DNA of 64,000 bases from Paracoccaceae bacterium (lineage in GTDB: Bacteria; Pseudomonadota; Alphaproteobacteria; Rhodobacterales; Rhodobacteraceae): NCBI GenBank assembly GCA_027489355.1, contig JAIXZY010000039.1:147869-211868 (forward strand). The letters run 5' to 3'. Of this stretch, positions 1 through 7,997 are shown in pieces (the stretch's first letter is position 1; each line of letters begins with the position of its first letter). Both the position numbers and the translations under genes were made by a program. The notes beneath the pieces were generated by a model that saw only the letters and a list, made by a program, of their open reading frames with translations, searched no databases and was not told where the DNA came from.

Positions 1-1227
1 CCGAAGGTGATCGCGACGGGGGGCTTCGACGTGATGCCCTATATCGTCACGGAATGCATCGACGGCGGGTCCTTCCTGCCGGTGTTCCAGAAGGCGCCCT
101 TGCCCCTGTCGGACGTCATCGAGATCGCCGCGCGGATGGTGGCGGCGGTGGCGGACCTGCACCGCCAGCACGTGATCCACTTGGACCTGAAGCCCGAGAA
201 CTTCCTGCAGCGGAAGACGGGCGAGATGGTGATGGTGGACTTCGGGCTGAGCCGCCACGACCAGCTGCCGGACCTTCTGGCCGAGGAATTCACCATCCCG
301 ATGGGGACCTATCCCTACATCGCGCCGGAACAGTACCTACGCTGCCGGGATGACCCTCGGTCCGACCTCTTTGCCCTGGGCGCGATGCTGTATGCGCTGG
401 CGACGGGGCGCAACCCCTGGGGGACGCCTGAAACGCTGCGCGGGGTGCGCAAACGGCTCTGGCGCGACCCGGTGCCGCCGCGCGCGCTCCGGCCTGAAAT
501 CCCGGAATGGCTGCAGGAGATCATCCTGCGCGCGCTGACGGTCGATCCGATGCGACGGTATCAGACGGCGGCGCAGATGGCCTTCGACCTGTCTCATCCG
601 CAGCAGGTCACGCTGACGCCGCGGGCACTGAAGCTGAAGCGCGACAGCTGGCTGACGGTCTTCGACCGCTGGCGGGTGATGCGGAAGATTCGGCGATTTA
701 CCGCGCCAGCATCGGTGGCGGCGCAGGTGGCCTCGGTCCCGATCATCGTCGTGGCGGTGGACCTGTCGCCACAGGGAGAGCGGCTTGCCGAGGTGCTGTT
801 GCGCGCGGTGAAGCGGATGCTGATCCTGGAGCCGGATGCGCGGATCGCCTGCGTCAACGTGATCAAGACGGCGCGGATCGGGATCGACCAGGGGACGGAT
901 GACCAGGGCAACAACCTGCATGTGCTGCGGCTGGTGCAACTGAAGACCTGGGCCGAGGGGATCGAGCTGCCTGACCACCGGCTGACCTATACCGTGCTGG
1001 AAGGGCCGGACCCGGGGCAGGCGATCATCGACTATGCCACGTCGAACCAGGTGGACCACATCATGATGGGCGCGCGCGGCCATTCGACCACGCGACGCTA
1101 CCTCGGCTCGGTCAGCGCGCAAGTGGTGGCCGAGGCGCATTGCTCGGTCACGGTGATCCGGCTGCGGGAAGGTGGGGCCGAGGAAACGCGCCCGGCACTG
1201 TCCGAGGTGGAAACGGCCCCCGCCTAA
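1..1227 (+). CDS. Ser/Thr protein kinase fused to a C-terminal universal stress protein domain (5' truncated by window edge)
   Basis: The reading frame is open to the first base, so the N-lobe of the kinase lies outside the window. Visible are the catalytic loop HLDLKPEN (Leu replaces the usual Arg of HRD, while the catalytic Asp and Asn are kept), the DFG motif in MVDFGLSR and the APE motif in YIAPEQ. A short linker then leads to a USP fold starting near VPIIVVAVDLS and ending with the nucleotide-loop motif GARGHSTTRRYLGS. That loop has eight residues between its second and third glycines, where the family usually has nine. The protein is cytosolic with no membrane segment. The kinase identity is firm. 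The role of the USP domain (adenine nucleotide sensing or substrate docking) is inference. The gene ends in a hairpin containing its stop codon. Confidence 0.88.
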   Translation, partial: PKVIATGGFDVMPYIVTECIDGGSFLPVFQKAPLPLSDVIEIAARMVAAVADLHRQHVIHLDLKPENFLQRKTGEMVMVDFGLSRHDQLPDLLAEEFTIPMGTYPYIAPEQYLRCRDDPRSDLFALGAMLYALATGRNPWGTPETLRGVRKRLWRDPVPPRALRPEIPEWLQEIILRALTVDPMRRYQTAAQMAFDLSHPQQVTLTPRALKLKRDSWLTVFDRWRVMRKIRRFTAPASVAAQVASVPIIVVAVDLSPQGERLAEVLLRAVKRMLILEPDARIACVNVIKTARIGIDQGTDDQGNNLHVLRLVQLKTWAEGIELPDHRLTYTVLEGPDPGQAIIDYATSNQVDHIMMGARGHSTTRRYLGSVSAQVVAEAHCSVTVIRLREGGAEETRPALSEVETAPA

Positions 1228-1235
1228 GGGGCCGT
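1213..1235. terminator. stem-loop at the convergent ends of the kinase and entericidin genes
   Basis: Perfect 8-bp inverted repeat ACGGCCCC / GGGGCCGT with a 7-nt loop that contains the kinase stop codon TAA. It lies 6 bp from the stop of the opposing small lipoprotein gene. There is no T-tract, so this is a weak bidirectional terminator candidate. Confidence 0.45.
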
Positions 1236-1240
1236 CCGCC

Positions 1241-1354
1241 TTAGAACGTGTCCTGCACCGTGCGCGCGGTCCCCGAGATGTCCTCACCCACGCCGGCGAT
1301 GGTGTTGCAGCCGGCGAGAACGGCCAGCACGGCCAGAAGTGCCAGTTTCTTCAT
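1241..1354 (-). CDS. entericidin-family small lipoprotein
   Basis: A 37-residue protein beginning MKKLALLAVLAVLAGCN. It has a short basic N-region, a hydrophobic segment and a lipobox LAGC with the lipidated Cys at residue 16. The mature part is a short polar tail, NTIAGVGEDISGTARTVQ followed by DTF. Length, the CNTIAG motif after the lipobox and the Asp/Gly-rich tail are typical of entericidin A/B-like lipoproteins, which are tethered to the membrane and often respond to stress. No toxin-antitoxin partner is visible beside it. It sits just downstream of the solute-binding protein gene on the same strand (17 bp) and could be co-transcribed with it. It is below the size many gene callers accept. 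Confidence 0.8.
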   Translation of the reverse strand: MKKLALLAVLAVLAGCNTIAGVGEDISGTARTVQDTF

Positions 1355-1371
1355 TGCTCTTTGCCTCGTCT

Positions 1372-3192
1372 TCACTTTGCCTCGTACCACCAGGTGTCCG
1401 GCAGGAACCCTGTCCAGTCACCGTAAAGCGGTATCTTCTGGGGATACTTCAGGTCGGCGGAGTATGCCAAGCGGGAAAGGTCGGAATACCAGATCGGGAC
1501 AACATAGCGGCCCGAGGTCAGGACCCGGTCAAGCGCCCTGGTGGCGGCGGTGAACTCCTCGGCATCGGGCGCCTTCAGCATGGCGGCGATCATCGCCTCG
1601 ACCGCGGGAGAATTCACGCCCATCCAGTTGCGCGTACCGGATTCCGTCACGCCCGCAGCACCCCAGTAGAGAAGCTGCTCGTTGCCGGGCGACAGCGACA
1701 GGGACCGGATGTAGTGGGTCATGTCGAAGTCGTAGGCGTTGGTGCGTTCCTTGTACTGGGCGTCGTCGACCTTGTTCAGCGTCGCGGTGATGCCAAGCGC
1801 CTTCAGCGCCTCGATATAGACCTGGGCGGCCGAGGCCATCTCGTCCTGGCCGGTGACCAGCAGGATCTCGAAGGCGAAGGGCTCGCCCTTGGCGTTCTTC
1901 AGGACGCCATCGTCGCCCACGGTCCAGCCAGCCTCTTCCAGAAGCTTGGCGGCGGCGCGGATGTTCTTGCGATTGGTCTGGTCGCCGTCCGAGACGGGCA
2001 GCGCATAGCCTTCGATCGCGCCGGGGGGAAGTTCGGCGGCGAAGGGTTGCAGAAGCTCCAGCTCGCGACCCTGGGCCGGGGCGCCGGGCTCCATACCCAG
2101 GAAAGAGTTGCCGAAATAGGACGGGATGCGGGGCAGGGCGCCGCCATTCAGGGTCTGGTTGATGAATTCGAAGTTGAACGCCAGGATCAGCGCCTCGCGC
2201 ACGCGCCAGTCGGCGAACATCGGGCGGCGGGTGTTCATCACGAACCCCTCGATCCCCGAAGGGCGGCCATGCGGGATTTCCGCCTTGATGACGTCGCCCG
2301 ACTGGACGGCGGGGAAATCGTAAGAGGACTGCCACTTGGCCACGTTCGCCTCGCGGTAGGCTGAAAGCTGGCCGGCCTTGAATGCCTCGAAGATCGCCTG
2401 CGGGTTGGCGAAATAGTCGTAGCGGATCTCGTCAAAGTTCCACTGGCCGCGGTTGAAGGGCAGGTCCTTGCCCCACCAGTCGGGGTTGCGCTTGTAGGTC
2501 ACCTGCTCACCGAGTTCGGAACTGTCGAGAAGATAGGGACCCGAGCCGACCGGGACCTCCATCGTCGCCTCGGCGAAGTCCTTGCCCTCCCATTGCGCCT
2601 TTTTCAGGATCGGGCGCAGGCCCAGGATCAGCGGCAGCTCGCGGTCCTCGACATTGAAAGTGAAGCGGACCGACCGTTCGCCCGTCTTCTCCATCGTGGC
2701 GATCTTCTTCCAGGCGGCGGCGTAGCGCGGGTTGCCTTGCGTTCCCAGCGTCTCCATCGACCACATCACGTCTTCCACCGTGACGGGCGAGCCGTCCGAG
2801 AATCGCGCCTCGGGCCGCAGGGTGAATTCGACGTAGGTCCGGGCCTCGTCGGTATCAAGCGATTCGGCCAGAAGGCCGTAAAGCGAGAAGGGTTCATCGT
2901 AGTTCCGGCCCATCAGGGTTTCGACCACGAGGGTCGAGATCCCAAGCGTCGGGCGGCCCTTGGTGACAAAAGGGTTGAAGCTGTCATAGCTGCCCGCCTC
3001 GCCCCAGCGGTAGGTGCCGCCCTTGGGCGCGTCCGGGTTGACCTGAGGCAGGGACACAAAATCCGGGGGGAGGGCAGGTTCGCCATACATAGCTATGCCG
3101 TGCTTCGGCTCTGCCTGCGCGGCTGCGGCGAAAAATGCCAGCGCCGCTGCCAGTCCGAACCTGCGCAAGGCGGTGCCCGTTTCCCGTCTCAT
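1372..3192 (-). CDS. extracellular solute-binding protein family 5, YejA-like (peptide/microcin C type)
   Basis: This is a 606-residue periplasmic binding protein for an oligopeptide-type ABC importer. I chose the internal ATG at 3192 over the upstream start at 3258 because it gives a clean signal peptide (two Arg pairs, hydrophobic core, AQA cleavage near residue 27), while the longer version puts 22 polar residues in front. The family 5 signature is present near GLLAESLDTDEARTYVEFTL and RFSDGSPVTVEDV. The pattern HGIAMYGEPALPPDF after the signal sequence is typical of the YejA branch. No permease or ATPase gene (yejB, yejE, yejF) is adjacent, so it is an orphan binding protein here. Its promoter is predicted at 3230-3258. 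Confidence 0.88.
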   Translation of the reverse strand: MRRETGTALRRFGLAAALAFFAAAAQAEPKHGIAMYGEPALPPDFVSLPQVNPDAPKGGTYRWGEAGSYDSFNPFVTKGRPTLGISTLVVETLMGRNYDEPFSLYGLLAESLDTDEARTYVEFTLRPEARFSDGSPVTVEDVMWSMETLGTQGNPRYAAAWKKIATMEKTGERSVRFTFNVEDRELPLILGLRPILKKAQWEGKDFAEATMEVPVGSGPYLLDSSELGEQVTYKRNPDWWGKDLPFNRGQWNFDEIRYDYFANPQAIFEAFKAGQLSAYREANVAKWQSSYDFPAVQSGDVIKAEIPHGRPSGIEGFVMNTRRPMFADWRVREALILAFNFEFINQTLNGGALPRIPSYFGNSFLGMEPGAPAQGRELELLQPFAAELPPGAIEGYALPVSDGDQTNRKNIRAAAKLLEEAGWTVGDDGVLKNAKGEPFAFEILLVTGQDEMASAAQVYIEALKALGITATLNKVDDAQYKERTNAYDFDMTHYIRSLSLSPGNEQLLYWGAAGVTESGTRNWMGVNSPAVEAMIAAMLKAPDAEEFTAATRALDRVLTSGRYVVPIWYSDLSRLAYSADLKYPQKIPLYGDWTGFLPDTWWYEAK

Positions 3193-3229
3193 CCCCCGAT
3201 GCTCCCATATCCAGCGGTTGTGTGGACGC

Positions 3230-3258
3230 ACAGTAGGGCGGAGATTGAATCTATTCAA
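3230..3258 (-). promoter_or_regulatory. predicted promoter of the YejA-like gene with an overlapping palindrome
   Basis: On the minus strand TTGAAT (3258-3253) and TACTGT (3235-3230) are separated by exactly 17 bp, a good sigma-70-type pair. Transcription would start near 3223, giving a leader of about 30 nt before the ATG at 3192. The -35 box is half of a perfect palindrome TTGAAT-CT-ATTCAA at 3245-3258, a plausible operator. Confidence 0.5.
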
Positions 3259-3267
3259 ACTTTTAGC

Positions 3268-3296
3268 TTGGCCATCGGCGGAGAGGGGACTATAAA
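3268..3296 (+). promoter_or_regulatory. predicted sigma-70-type promoter of the candidate sRNA
   Basis: TTGGCC (3268-3273) and TATAAA (3291-3296) are separated by 17 bp. The predicted start is near 3303, just ahead of two stem-loops and a T-tract, and no gene begins between here and the terminator at 3350-3377. Confidence 0.55.
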
Positions 3297-3302
3297 GACT
3301 GT

Positions 3303-3377
3303 ACTGCTCGATAGGTTTCTTGCCTGTATGAAACCTGCCTCAAAGACTGAACGCCGGCCTTGCGCCGGCGTTTTTTT
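3303..3377 (+). ncRNA. candidate small RNA, about 75 nt
   Basis: The predicted transcript between the promoter at 3268-3296 and a strong terminator carries two hairpins. The first is AGGTTTC (3313-3319) / GAAACCT (3330-3336), a 7-bp stem with the 10-nt loop TTGCCTGTAT. The second is the terminator AACGCCGGC / GCCGGCGTT followed by T residues. Between them is a single-stranded, pyrimidine-containing linker CTGCCTCAAAGACTG's 5' part, a possible seed region. No open reading frame with a ribosome site lies inside. It does not carry the CCUCCUCCC motif of the CcsR/Rhodobacter sRNA family. I do not recognise it as a named RNA. Confidence 0.55.
3350..3377 (+). terminator. Rho-independent terminator of the candidate sRNA
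   Basis: Perfect 9-bp stem AACGCCGGC (3350-3358) / GCCGGCGTT (3364-3372), 5-nt loop CTTGC, followed by an uninterrupted run of T to 3377. The orientation is plus only. Confidence 0.85.
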
Positions 3378-3413
3378 CTTCCCGGGTCCATGACTTCCGT
3401 TTCGCCGCAGGGC

Positions 3414-3442
3414 ATGCAATGCTTTCGCAAATGCAGCATTTG
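3414..3442 (+). promoter_or_regulatory. TGC-rich palindromes in front of the 3-hydroxybutyrate dehydrogenase gene
   Basis: The stretch holds CAAATGC-A-GCATTTG (3428-3442, perfect 7-bp arms) and, overlapping it, TGC-TTTC-GCA (3420-3429). It ends directly at the GGAGG ribosome site of the gene at 3453. TGC/GCA pseudo-palindromes are the kind of site described for PhaR, the polyhydroxybutyrate regulator of Paracoccus and Rhodobacter. That assignment is inference. Confidence 0.3.
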
Positions 3443-3452
3443 GAGGGGTGGC

Positions 3453-4226
3453 ATGACACTTTCGGGCAAACGGGCAGTGATCACCGGATCGAACTCGGGG
3501 ATCGGGCTCGGCGTCGCCGAGGCGCTGGCGGCGGCAGGAGCCGAGGTGATTCTGAACAGCTTCACCGACCGGGCCGAGGATCATGAACTGGCGGCAGACC
3601 TTGGCGCACGGCACGGCGTCGCGGCCCGCTACATCCCTGCAGACATGTCCAAGGGGGCTGAATGCCGGGCGCTGGTCGAGAAGGCGGGCGGCTGCGACAT
3701 CCTGGTGAACAATGCCGGCATCCAGTTCGTCAGCCCGATCGAGGCGTTCCCGGTCGAGAAATGGGATGCGATCCTGGCGATCAACCTGTCCTCGGCCTTC
3801 CACACCACTGCCGCGGCGCTGCCGGGGATGCGGGCAAAGGGCTGGGGCCGCGTGGTCAACATCGCCAGCGCCCACGGACTGACCGCCAGCCCCTTCAAGT
3901 CGGCCTATATCGCGGCCAAGCACGGCGTCGTAGGCCTGTCGAAGACCGTGGCGCTGGAAACCGCGGGGCAGGGCATCACCTGCAACGCGATCTGCCCCGG
4001 CTATGTGCTGACCCCGCTGGTCGAGGCCCAGATACCCGAGCAGATGAAGGTCCACAACATGGACCGCGAAACCGTGATCCGTGAGGTGATGCTGGAGCGT
4101 CAGCCCTCGCGCCAGTTCGCGACGGTCGAGCAGATCGGCGGGACCACGGTCTATCTCTGCAGCCCGGCAGCGGACCAGGTGACGGGGACCACGATCAGCG
4201 TCGACGGCGGTTGGACGGCGCTGTGA
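3453..4226 (+). CDS. bdhA: 3-hydroxybutyrate dehydrogenase (short-chain dehydrogenase)
   Basis: A 257-residue SDR that interconverts (R)-3-hydroxybutyrate and acetoacetate with NAD in the cytosol, part of polyhydroxybutyrate turnover. The cofactor motif ITGSNSGIGLG is at residues 10-20, followed by LVNNAGIQ, the catalytic Ser in VVNIASAHG and the Tyr/Lys pair in SAYIAAKHG. The C-terminus ISVDGGWTAL and the length match BdhA rather than generic SDRs. The start at 3453 follows GGAGGGGTGGC; earlier in-frame starts lie inside the upstream terminator region. A patatin-like lipase follows 48 bp downstream, a pairing that suggests the two act in the same carbon-storage or lipid pathway. Confidence 0.85.
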   Translation: MTLSGKRAVITGSNSGIGLGVAEALAAAGAEVILNSFTDRAEDHELAADLGARHGVAARYIPADMSKGAECRALVEKAGGCDILVNNAGIQFVSPIEAFPVEKWDAILAINLSSAFHTTAAALPGMRAKGWGRVVNIASAHGLTASPFKSAYIAAKHGVVGLSKTVALETAGQGITCNAICPGYVLTPLVEAQIPEQMKVHNMDRETVIREVMLERQPSRQFATVEQIGGTTVYLCSPAADQVTGTTISVDGGWTAL

Positions 4227-4274
4227 GCGGTCAAGATCCTATGGTCCTTTCGTGAAGAATTGCGGGTTCCGGAC

Positions 4275-5288
4275 ATGAGGCGGGTCAGCCTGGCGCTGCA
4301 AGGCGGCGGGGCGCATGGAGCGTTCACCTGGGGCGTGCTTGACCGGCTGCTCGAGGACGACGACCTGGAGATTGCCGGAATCTCGGGCACCTCGGCAGGT
4401 GCGCTGAACGGGGCGGCTCTGAAAGCCGGTCTTCTTGCCGGAGGGCGCGCGGGGGCGCGGCAGCGACTGGACCTGCTCTGGGCCCAGGTGGGCGAGATCG
4501 GGGATTTCCGGATGCTCCCTTGGATCGCGGCCTTCCTGCCCGCGCTGCGCTTCTGGCAGACCGCCAGCGCGGCGTTCCTGCCCTTCTCGCCGCAGGCCAT
4601 CGCGGCGCAGCTTTATTCCCCCTACGTCTTCGGCTCGCGCTGGACCAACCCGCTGGACCCGGTCGTACGCGACCTGGACTTCCGCCAGGTCTGTGGTGCG
4701 GCCGGGCCGCGGCTGTTCATCAGCGCGACCAATGTACGAACCGGGAAGATCAAGGTCTTCGCGGGCGAGGCCATCACGCCCGAAGCGATCCTGGCTTCGG
4801 CCTGCCTGCCGACGGTCTTCCAGACCGTCGAGATCGATGGCGAGGGCTATTGGGATGGCGGTTTCTCGGGCAACCCGGCGCTGTTTCCGCTGTACGAGCC
4901 GGACCTGCCCGACGACATCCTTGTCGTGTCGATCAACCCTATGCAGACCCAGGACATCCCGGACACGCCGCTGGAAATCCAGAACCGGATCAACGAGATC
5001 AGCTTCAATGCCAGCCTCCTGGGCGAATTGCGCGCCATCAATTTCGTCCGCCGCCTGATCGCCGAGGGACGGATGGAGCCGGGGAAGATGAAATCGGTCA
5101 ATGTGCACATGATCGCCGATGATGGACTGATGAATGCGCTGTCCGCAGAATCCAAGCTGTCGCCGACGCCCTACCTGCTGGAACGGTTGAAGGCGGCCGG
5201 GCGAGGGGCGGCGGAACGGTTCCTGTCGAACGGAGGCAGCAGGATCGGGACCGAGGGAAGCGCCGACCTGCACGGGCTGCTGGGCTAG
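4275..5288 (+). CDS. patatin-like phospholipase family protein
   Basis: A 337-residue hydrolase of the patatin/RssA type. The oxyanion-hole loop GGGAHG (residues about 10-15), the nucleophile elbow GTSAG and the catalytic Asp in YWDGGFSGNP are all visible, so the Ser-Asp dyad is intact. There is no signal peptide, so it is probably cytosolic. The ATG at 4275 was chosen over a TTG five codons upstream because the fold begins at RRVSLALQGGG. Lying behind 3-hydroxybutyrate dehydrogenase, it could be an intracellular polyhydroxybutyrate depolymerase-like enzyme or a phospholipase; the sequence does not decide. Its stop overlaps the convergent DUF502 gene by 4 bp. Confidence 0.85.
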   Translation: MRRVSLALQGGGAHGAFTWGVLDRLLEDDDLEIAGISGTSAGALNGAALKAGLLAGGRAGARQRLDLLWAQVGEIGDFRMLPWIAAFLPALRFWQTASAAFLPFSPQAIAAQLYSPYVFGSRWTNPLDPVVRDLDFRQVCGAAGPRLFISATNVRTGKIKVFAGEAITPEAILASACLPTVFQTVEIDGEGYWDGGFSGNPALFPLYEPDLPDDILVVSINPMQTQDIPDTPLEIQNRINEISFNASLLGELRAINFVRRLIAEGRMEPGKMKSVNVHMIADDGLMNALSAESKLSPTPYLLERLKAAGRGAAERFLSNGGSRIGTEGSADLHGLLG

Positions 5289-5968
5289 ATCAGCGGCTCT
5301 TTCGGCACGGGATAGACAAGGCCCCCCGACACGATCAGCTTGGCCGCATCGTCCACGCCCATGTCCATCACGACCAGGTCCTTGGTCGGGACAAACAGGA
5401 GCATCCCGCTGGTGAATGGCGTCAGGCCCACGAAGACCGCCGACATGTCGGCACCCAGTGCGGCCAGACGTTCGGCAAGTTCGCCCTTGGGTCGCGTCGA
5501 CACGAATCCCAGAGCCCAGGAGCCCGGGCTCGGAAACTCGACCAGCACCACCTTGTCGAAGCTCTTTTCCTTCTTGTTGAAGAAGGTTTCGGCGATCTGC
5601 TTGATCGCGCCGTAGACCGAGCGCACCACGGGCATCCGGTCGACGAGATCCTCGCCCGAGCGGATGATGGAGCGGCCGATCAGGCCTTTGGCGAGCCAGC
5701 CGATGATGATGGTGACGACCAGGAAGACAAGGACGCCCACGCCCCGGACGGGAAACTCGTATTCGGGCCCGAACCAGCGGCCAATGACGGCGTCGGGCTG
5801 CCAATAGGCTGGGATCAGGGGCAGAATCCAGCCGTCCAGCCAGCCGATGAAGGCCCAGACGATGTAGATCGTCAGGCCGATGGGCAGGACGACGACAAGC
5901 CCCGTCAGGAAACTGGCGCGCAGGCTTCCCAGAAAGCCGCGACGGTGAGGCGATGTCGGTTCGGTCAC
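5285..5968 (-). CDS. DUF502 family integral membrane protein
   Basis: A 227-residue protein with two transmembrane helices: about residues 16-38 (FLTGLVVVLPIGLTIYIVWAF) and about 80-102 (VGVLVFLVVTIIIGWLAKG). A conserved soluble part follows with RMPVVRSVYGAIKQI and a VVLVEFPSPGSWALGFVS stretch, the core of DUF502. The family's function is unknown; members are widespread in proteobacteria and cyanobacteria. It is a single-gene unit, convergent with the patatin gene. The ATG at 5968 starts a typical basic N-terminus (HRRGFLGSLRASF). Confidence 0.85.
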   Translation of the reverse strand: MTEPTSPHRRGFLGSLRASFLTGLVVVLPIGLTIYIVWAFIGWLDGWILPLIPAYWQPDAVIGRWFGPEYEFPVRGVGVLVFLVVTIIIGWLAKGLIGRSIIRSGEDLVDRMPVVRSVYGAIKQIAETFFNKKEKSFDKVVLVEFPSPGSWALGFVSTRPKGELAERLAALGADMSAVFVGLTPFTSGMLLFVPTKDLVVMDMGVDDAAKLIVSGGLVYPVPKEPLI

Positions 5969-6048
5969 GAGTGGTTGTCCCCTTCGTCGCCTATCTAGGG
6001 GGTAGGCCGCGCGCTTCGCAAGGATGCGTGCGGCAAATCGCGGGAAAT

Positions 6049-6972
6049 TCAGCCCTGGGCGGCCAGTTCCCGGGCAATCGCGGCGCCCAGCCGGGCATTG
6101 TTCAGCACCAGCTCGATGTTGGCGGTCAGCGAGCGGCCTTCCGTCAGCTCGAAGATGCGTTGCAGCAGGAAGGGGGTCACGGCCTTGGCGGCGATGCCCT
6201 TAGCCTCGGCCTCGGCCAGTGCGGCCTCGATATGCGGGGTGATCTCGGCGCGGGGGATCTCGGCGGTGGACGGGATCGGGTTCGCGACAAGCTGGCCGCC
6301 CGGAAGGCCAAGGCGAGCGCGCATGATCATGGCGGCGGCGATCTCGGCGGCCGTATCCATCCGCAGCGGCGCCTTCAGGCCCGAGGCCCGCGACCAGAAG
6401 GCGGGAAAGTCGTCCTGACCGTACGCGATGACCGGAACCCCAAGTGTTTCCAGGTATTCCAGCGTCTTCGGCAGGTCGAGGATCGCCTTGGCCCCGGCGG
6501 CGATGACGGTGACCGGGGTTTCTGCAAGTTCGCGCAGGTCGGCCGAGATGTCGAAGCTCGTCTCCGCGCCTCGGTGCACGCCGCCGATGCCGCCCGTCGC
6601 GAACACCTTGATGCCCGCAAGATGGGCGCAGATCATCGTCGCGGCGACCGTGGTGGCCCCGGTGCCGCCGGTGGCGAGGCAGGCCGCCAGGTCCGCGCGC
6701 GACAGCTTCGCCACCCCGGTCGCCTGTCCCAGCGCGTCAAGTTCGGCCTCGGTCAGCCCGACGTGGATCTTGCGGTCCAGAATTGCGATGGTGGCAGGGG
6801 TGGCCCCTTGTGAACGGACCTCGGCCTCGACCCGGCGGGCCGTTTCCACATTTTGCGGGAATGGCATGCCGTGCGTGATGATCGTGCTTTCCAGTGCAAC
6901 AATCGCGCCGCCCTTGGCCCGGGCCTCGGCGACCTCCGGCGAAAGGACCAGGGGGAGGGTAGGGGAGGTCAT
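6049..6972 (-). CDS. psuG: pseudouridine-5'-phosphate glycosidase
   Basis: The 307-residue enzyme cleaves the C-C glycosidic bond of pseudouridine 5'-phosphate to uracil and ribose 5-phosphate. Family motifs include VALESTIITHGMPFPQN near the N-terminus, GGTGATTVAATMICA, FATGGIGGVHRG and the Lys-bearing segment AAGAKAILDLPKTLEYLET, followed by LVANPIPS. The ATG at 6972 gives the family length; the same frame stays open far upstream across the neighbouring gene, which is not coding. The start overlaps the stop of psuK by 4 bp (ATGA), so kinase and glycosidase are translationally coupled. This matches their consecutive reactions. Confidence 0.9.
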   Translation of the reverse strand: MTSPTLPLVLSPEVAEARAKGGAIVALESTIITHGMPFPQNVETARRVEAEVRSQGATPATIAILDRKIHVGLTEAELDALGQATGVAKLSRADLAACLATGGTGATTVAATMICAHLAGIKVFATGGIGGVHRGAETSFDISADLRELAETPVTVIAAGAKAILDLPKTLEYLETLGVPVIAYGQDDFPAFWSRASGLKAPLRMDTAAEIAAAMIMRARLGLPGGQLVANPIPSTAEIPRAEITPHIEAALAEAEAKGIAAKAVTPFLLQRIFELTEGRSLTANIELVLNNARLGAAIARELAAQG

Positions 6973-7859
6973 GAGCCGATGTCTCCGGATACATAGGTTG
7001 CAGCGGCGCGCAGCGCCTCGTCGAGCGCGGGTTGCCGGTCGGCGCCGCGGCGTTCGGCCACCAGATGGGCAGCCATGAAGGTGTCTCCGGCCCCGGTGAC
7101 GCGCGTCACCAGGACCTTGGGCGGCTGGCCTGTGACGACGCCCGCACCACGGCGGCCCTCGGCGGCGGGCTCGCCACCGTCCGTCACCAGAACCCGGCCC
7201 GCCCCCCGCGCAAGCAGCGCCTCGGCGGCTTCTGGGGCGGTCGGGGCCTCGGACCGGGCGAGGATGTTCGCCTCCTCGAGGTTGACGTACAGCGTGGCCG
7301 AGGGGTGGTCGAGCAGCGGCAATAGGCGCCCGGCCTTCCCGGGCGAAGCCGGGGCCACGCGCAGATCGGCGGCGGCAAAGAGGGGCGAGGCGGCGATGTC
7401 GGCCAGCAGCCCCTCGGTCAGGTTGCCATCCAGCGCGATCGGGCCGGTCCAGGGCGCTTCGGGCGTGCCGAGTCGGCCGTCCGCCAGCGGGCGCAGGATC
7501 TTGTCGCCCGCGGCCTCCAGCGAATGGGCGTCCGCGATGGCGGCGATCAGGCCGTTTGCGCCTTCGATCCCCATGTAGCGGTCGGTCGGCAGGTCGTCCG
7601 AGCGGTAGACCATCCCCGTCACCAGCCCCAGCCGGTCGCAGGCGGCGACCAGTTCGTCGCCCTCGGCGTCGCGTCCGATGGCCGTCAGTAGCGCGGGCGT
7701 CATCCCGAAGCGGCGCAGCGTCATCGCGATGTTCATCGCCACCCCGCCGGGCAACCGCGTGATCCGGCCCGGCACGTCCGAACCAAGCCGCATCGAGGTG
7801 GGCGAGCGGCCGATGATGTCCCACAGGACCGAACCGATGCAAAGGATGTCTGGCGTCAT
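6969..7859 (-). CDS. psuK: PfkB-family carbohydrate kinase, likely pseudouridine kinase
   Basis: A 296-residue ribokinase-fold enzyme. The PfkB signature 2 [11 protein letters not shown] near residues 260-270 carries the catalytic Asp. The N-terminal [17 protein letters not shown] is the sugar-binding glycine pair region. By itself it could be any nucleoside or sugar kinase. The 4-bp overlap with psuG makes pseudouridine the likely substrate, producing the phosphate that PsuG cleaves to uracil, which could feed the pyrimidine-degrading enzymes encoded later in the window. The start at 7859 lies about 200 bp from the divergent rpsB gene. Confidence 0.82.
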   Translation of the reverse strand: MTPDILCIGSVLWDIIGRSPTSMRLGSDVPGRITRLPGGVAMNIAMTLRRFGMTPALLTAIGRDAEGDELVAACDRLGLVTGMVYRSDDLPTDRYMGIEGANGLIAAIADAHSLEAAGDKILRPLADGRLGTPEAPWTGPIALDGNLTEGLLADIAASPLFAAADLRVAPASPGKAGRLLPLLDHPSATLYVNLEEANILARSEAPTAPEAAEALLARGAGRVLVTDGGEPAAEGRRGAGVVTGQPPKVLVTRVTGAGDTFMAAHLVAERRGADRQPALDEALRAAATYVSGDIGS

Positions 7860-7997
7860 GGCCTTCCATCGCCGAAACCCCGCCCCCGTGCAAGGGCGGA
7901 ACGGCAGGGGCTTGCGCCCCGGCGCGGGGACGTCTATACGCGCGCCACTTCACAGGTGTCGTCGGGGCCGACGCGGGGAGAAATCCCGTGCGGTCCA

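Noticed and set aside
1241..1354. Entericidin toxin-antitoxin pair.
   Set aside because: Only one short lipoprotein gene is present; no second ORF with a lipobox is nearby.
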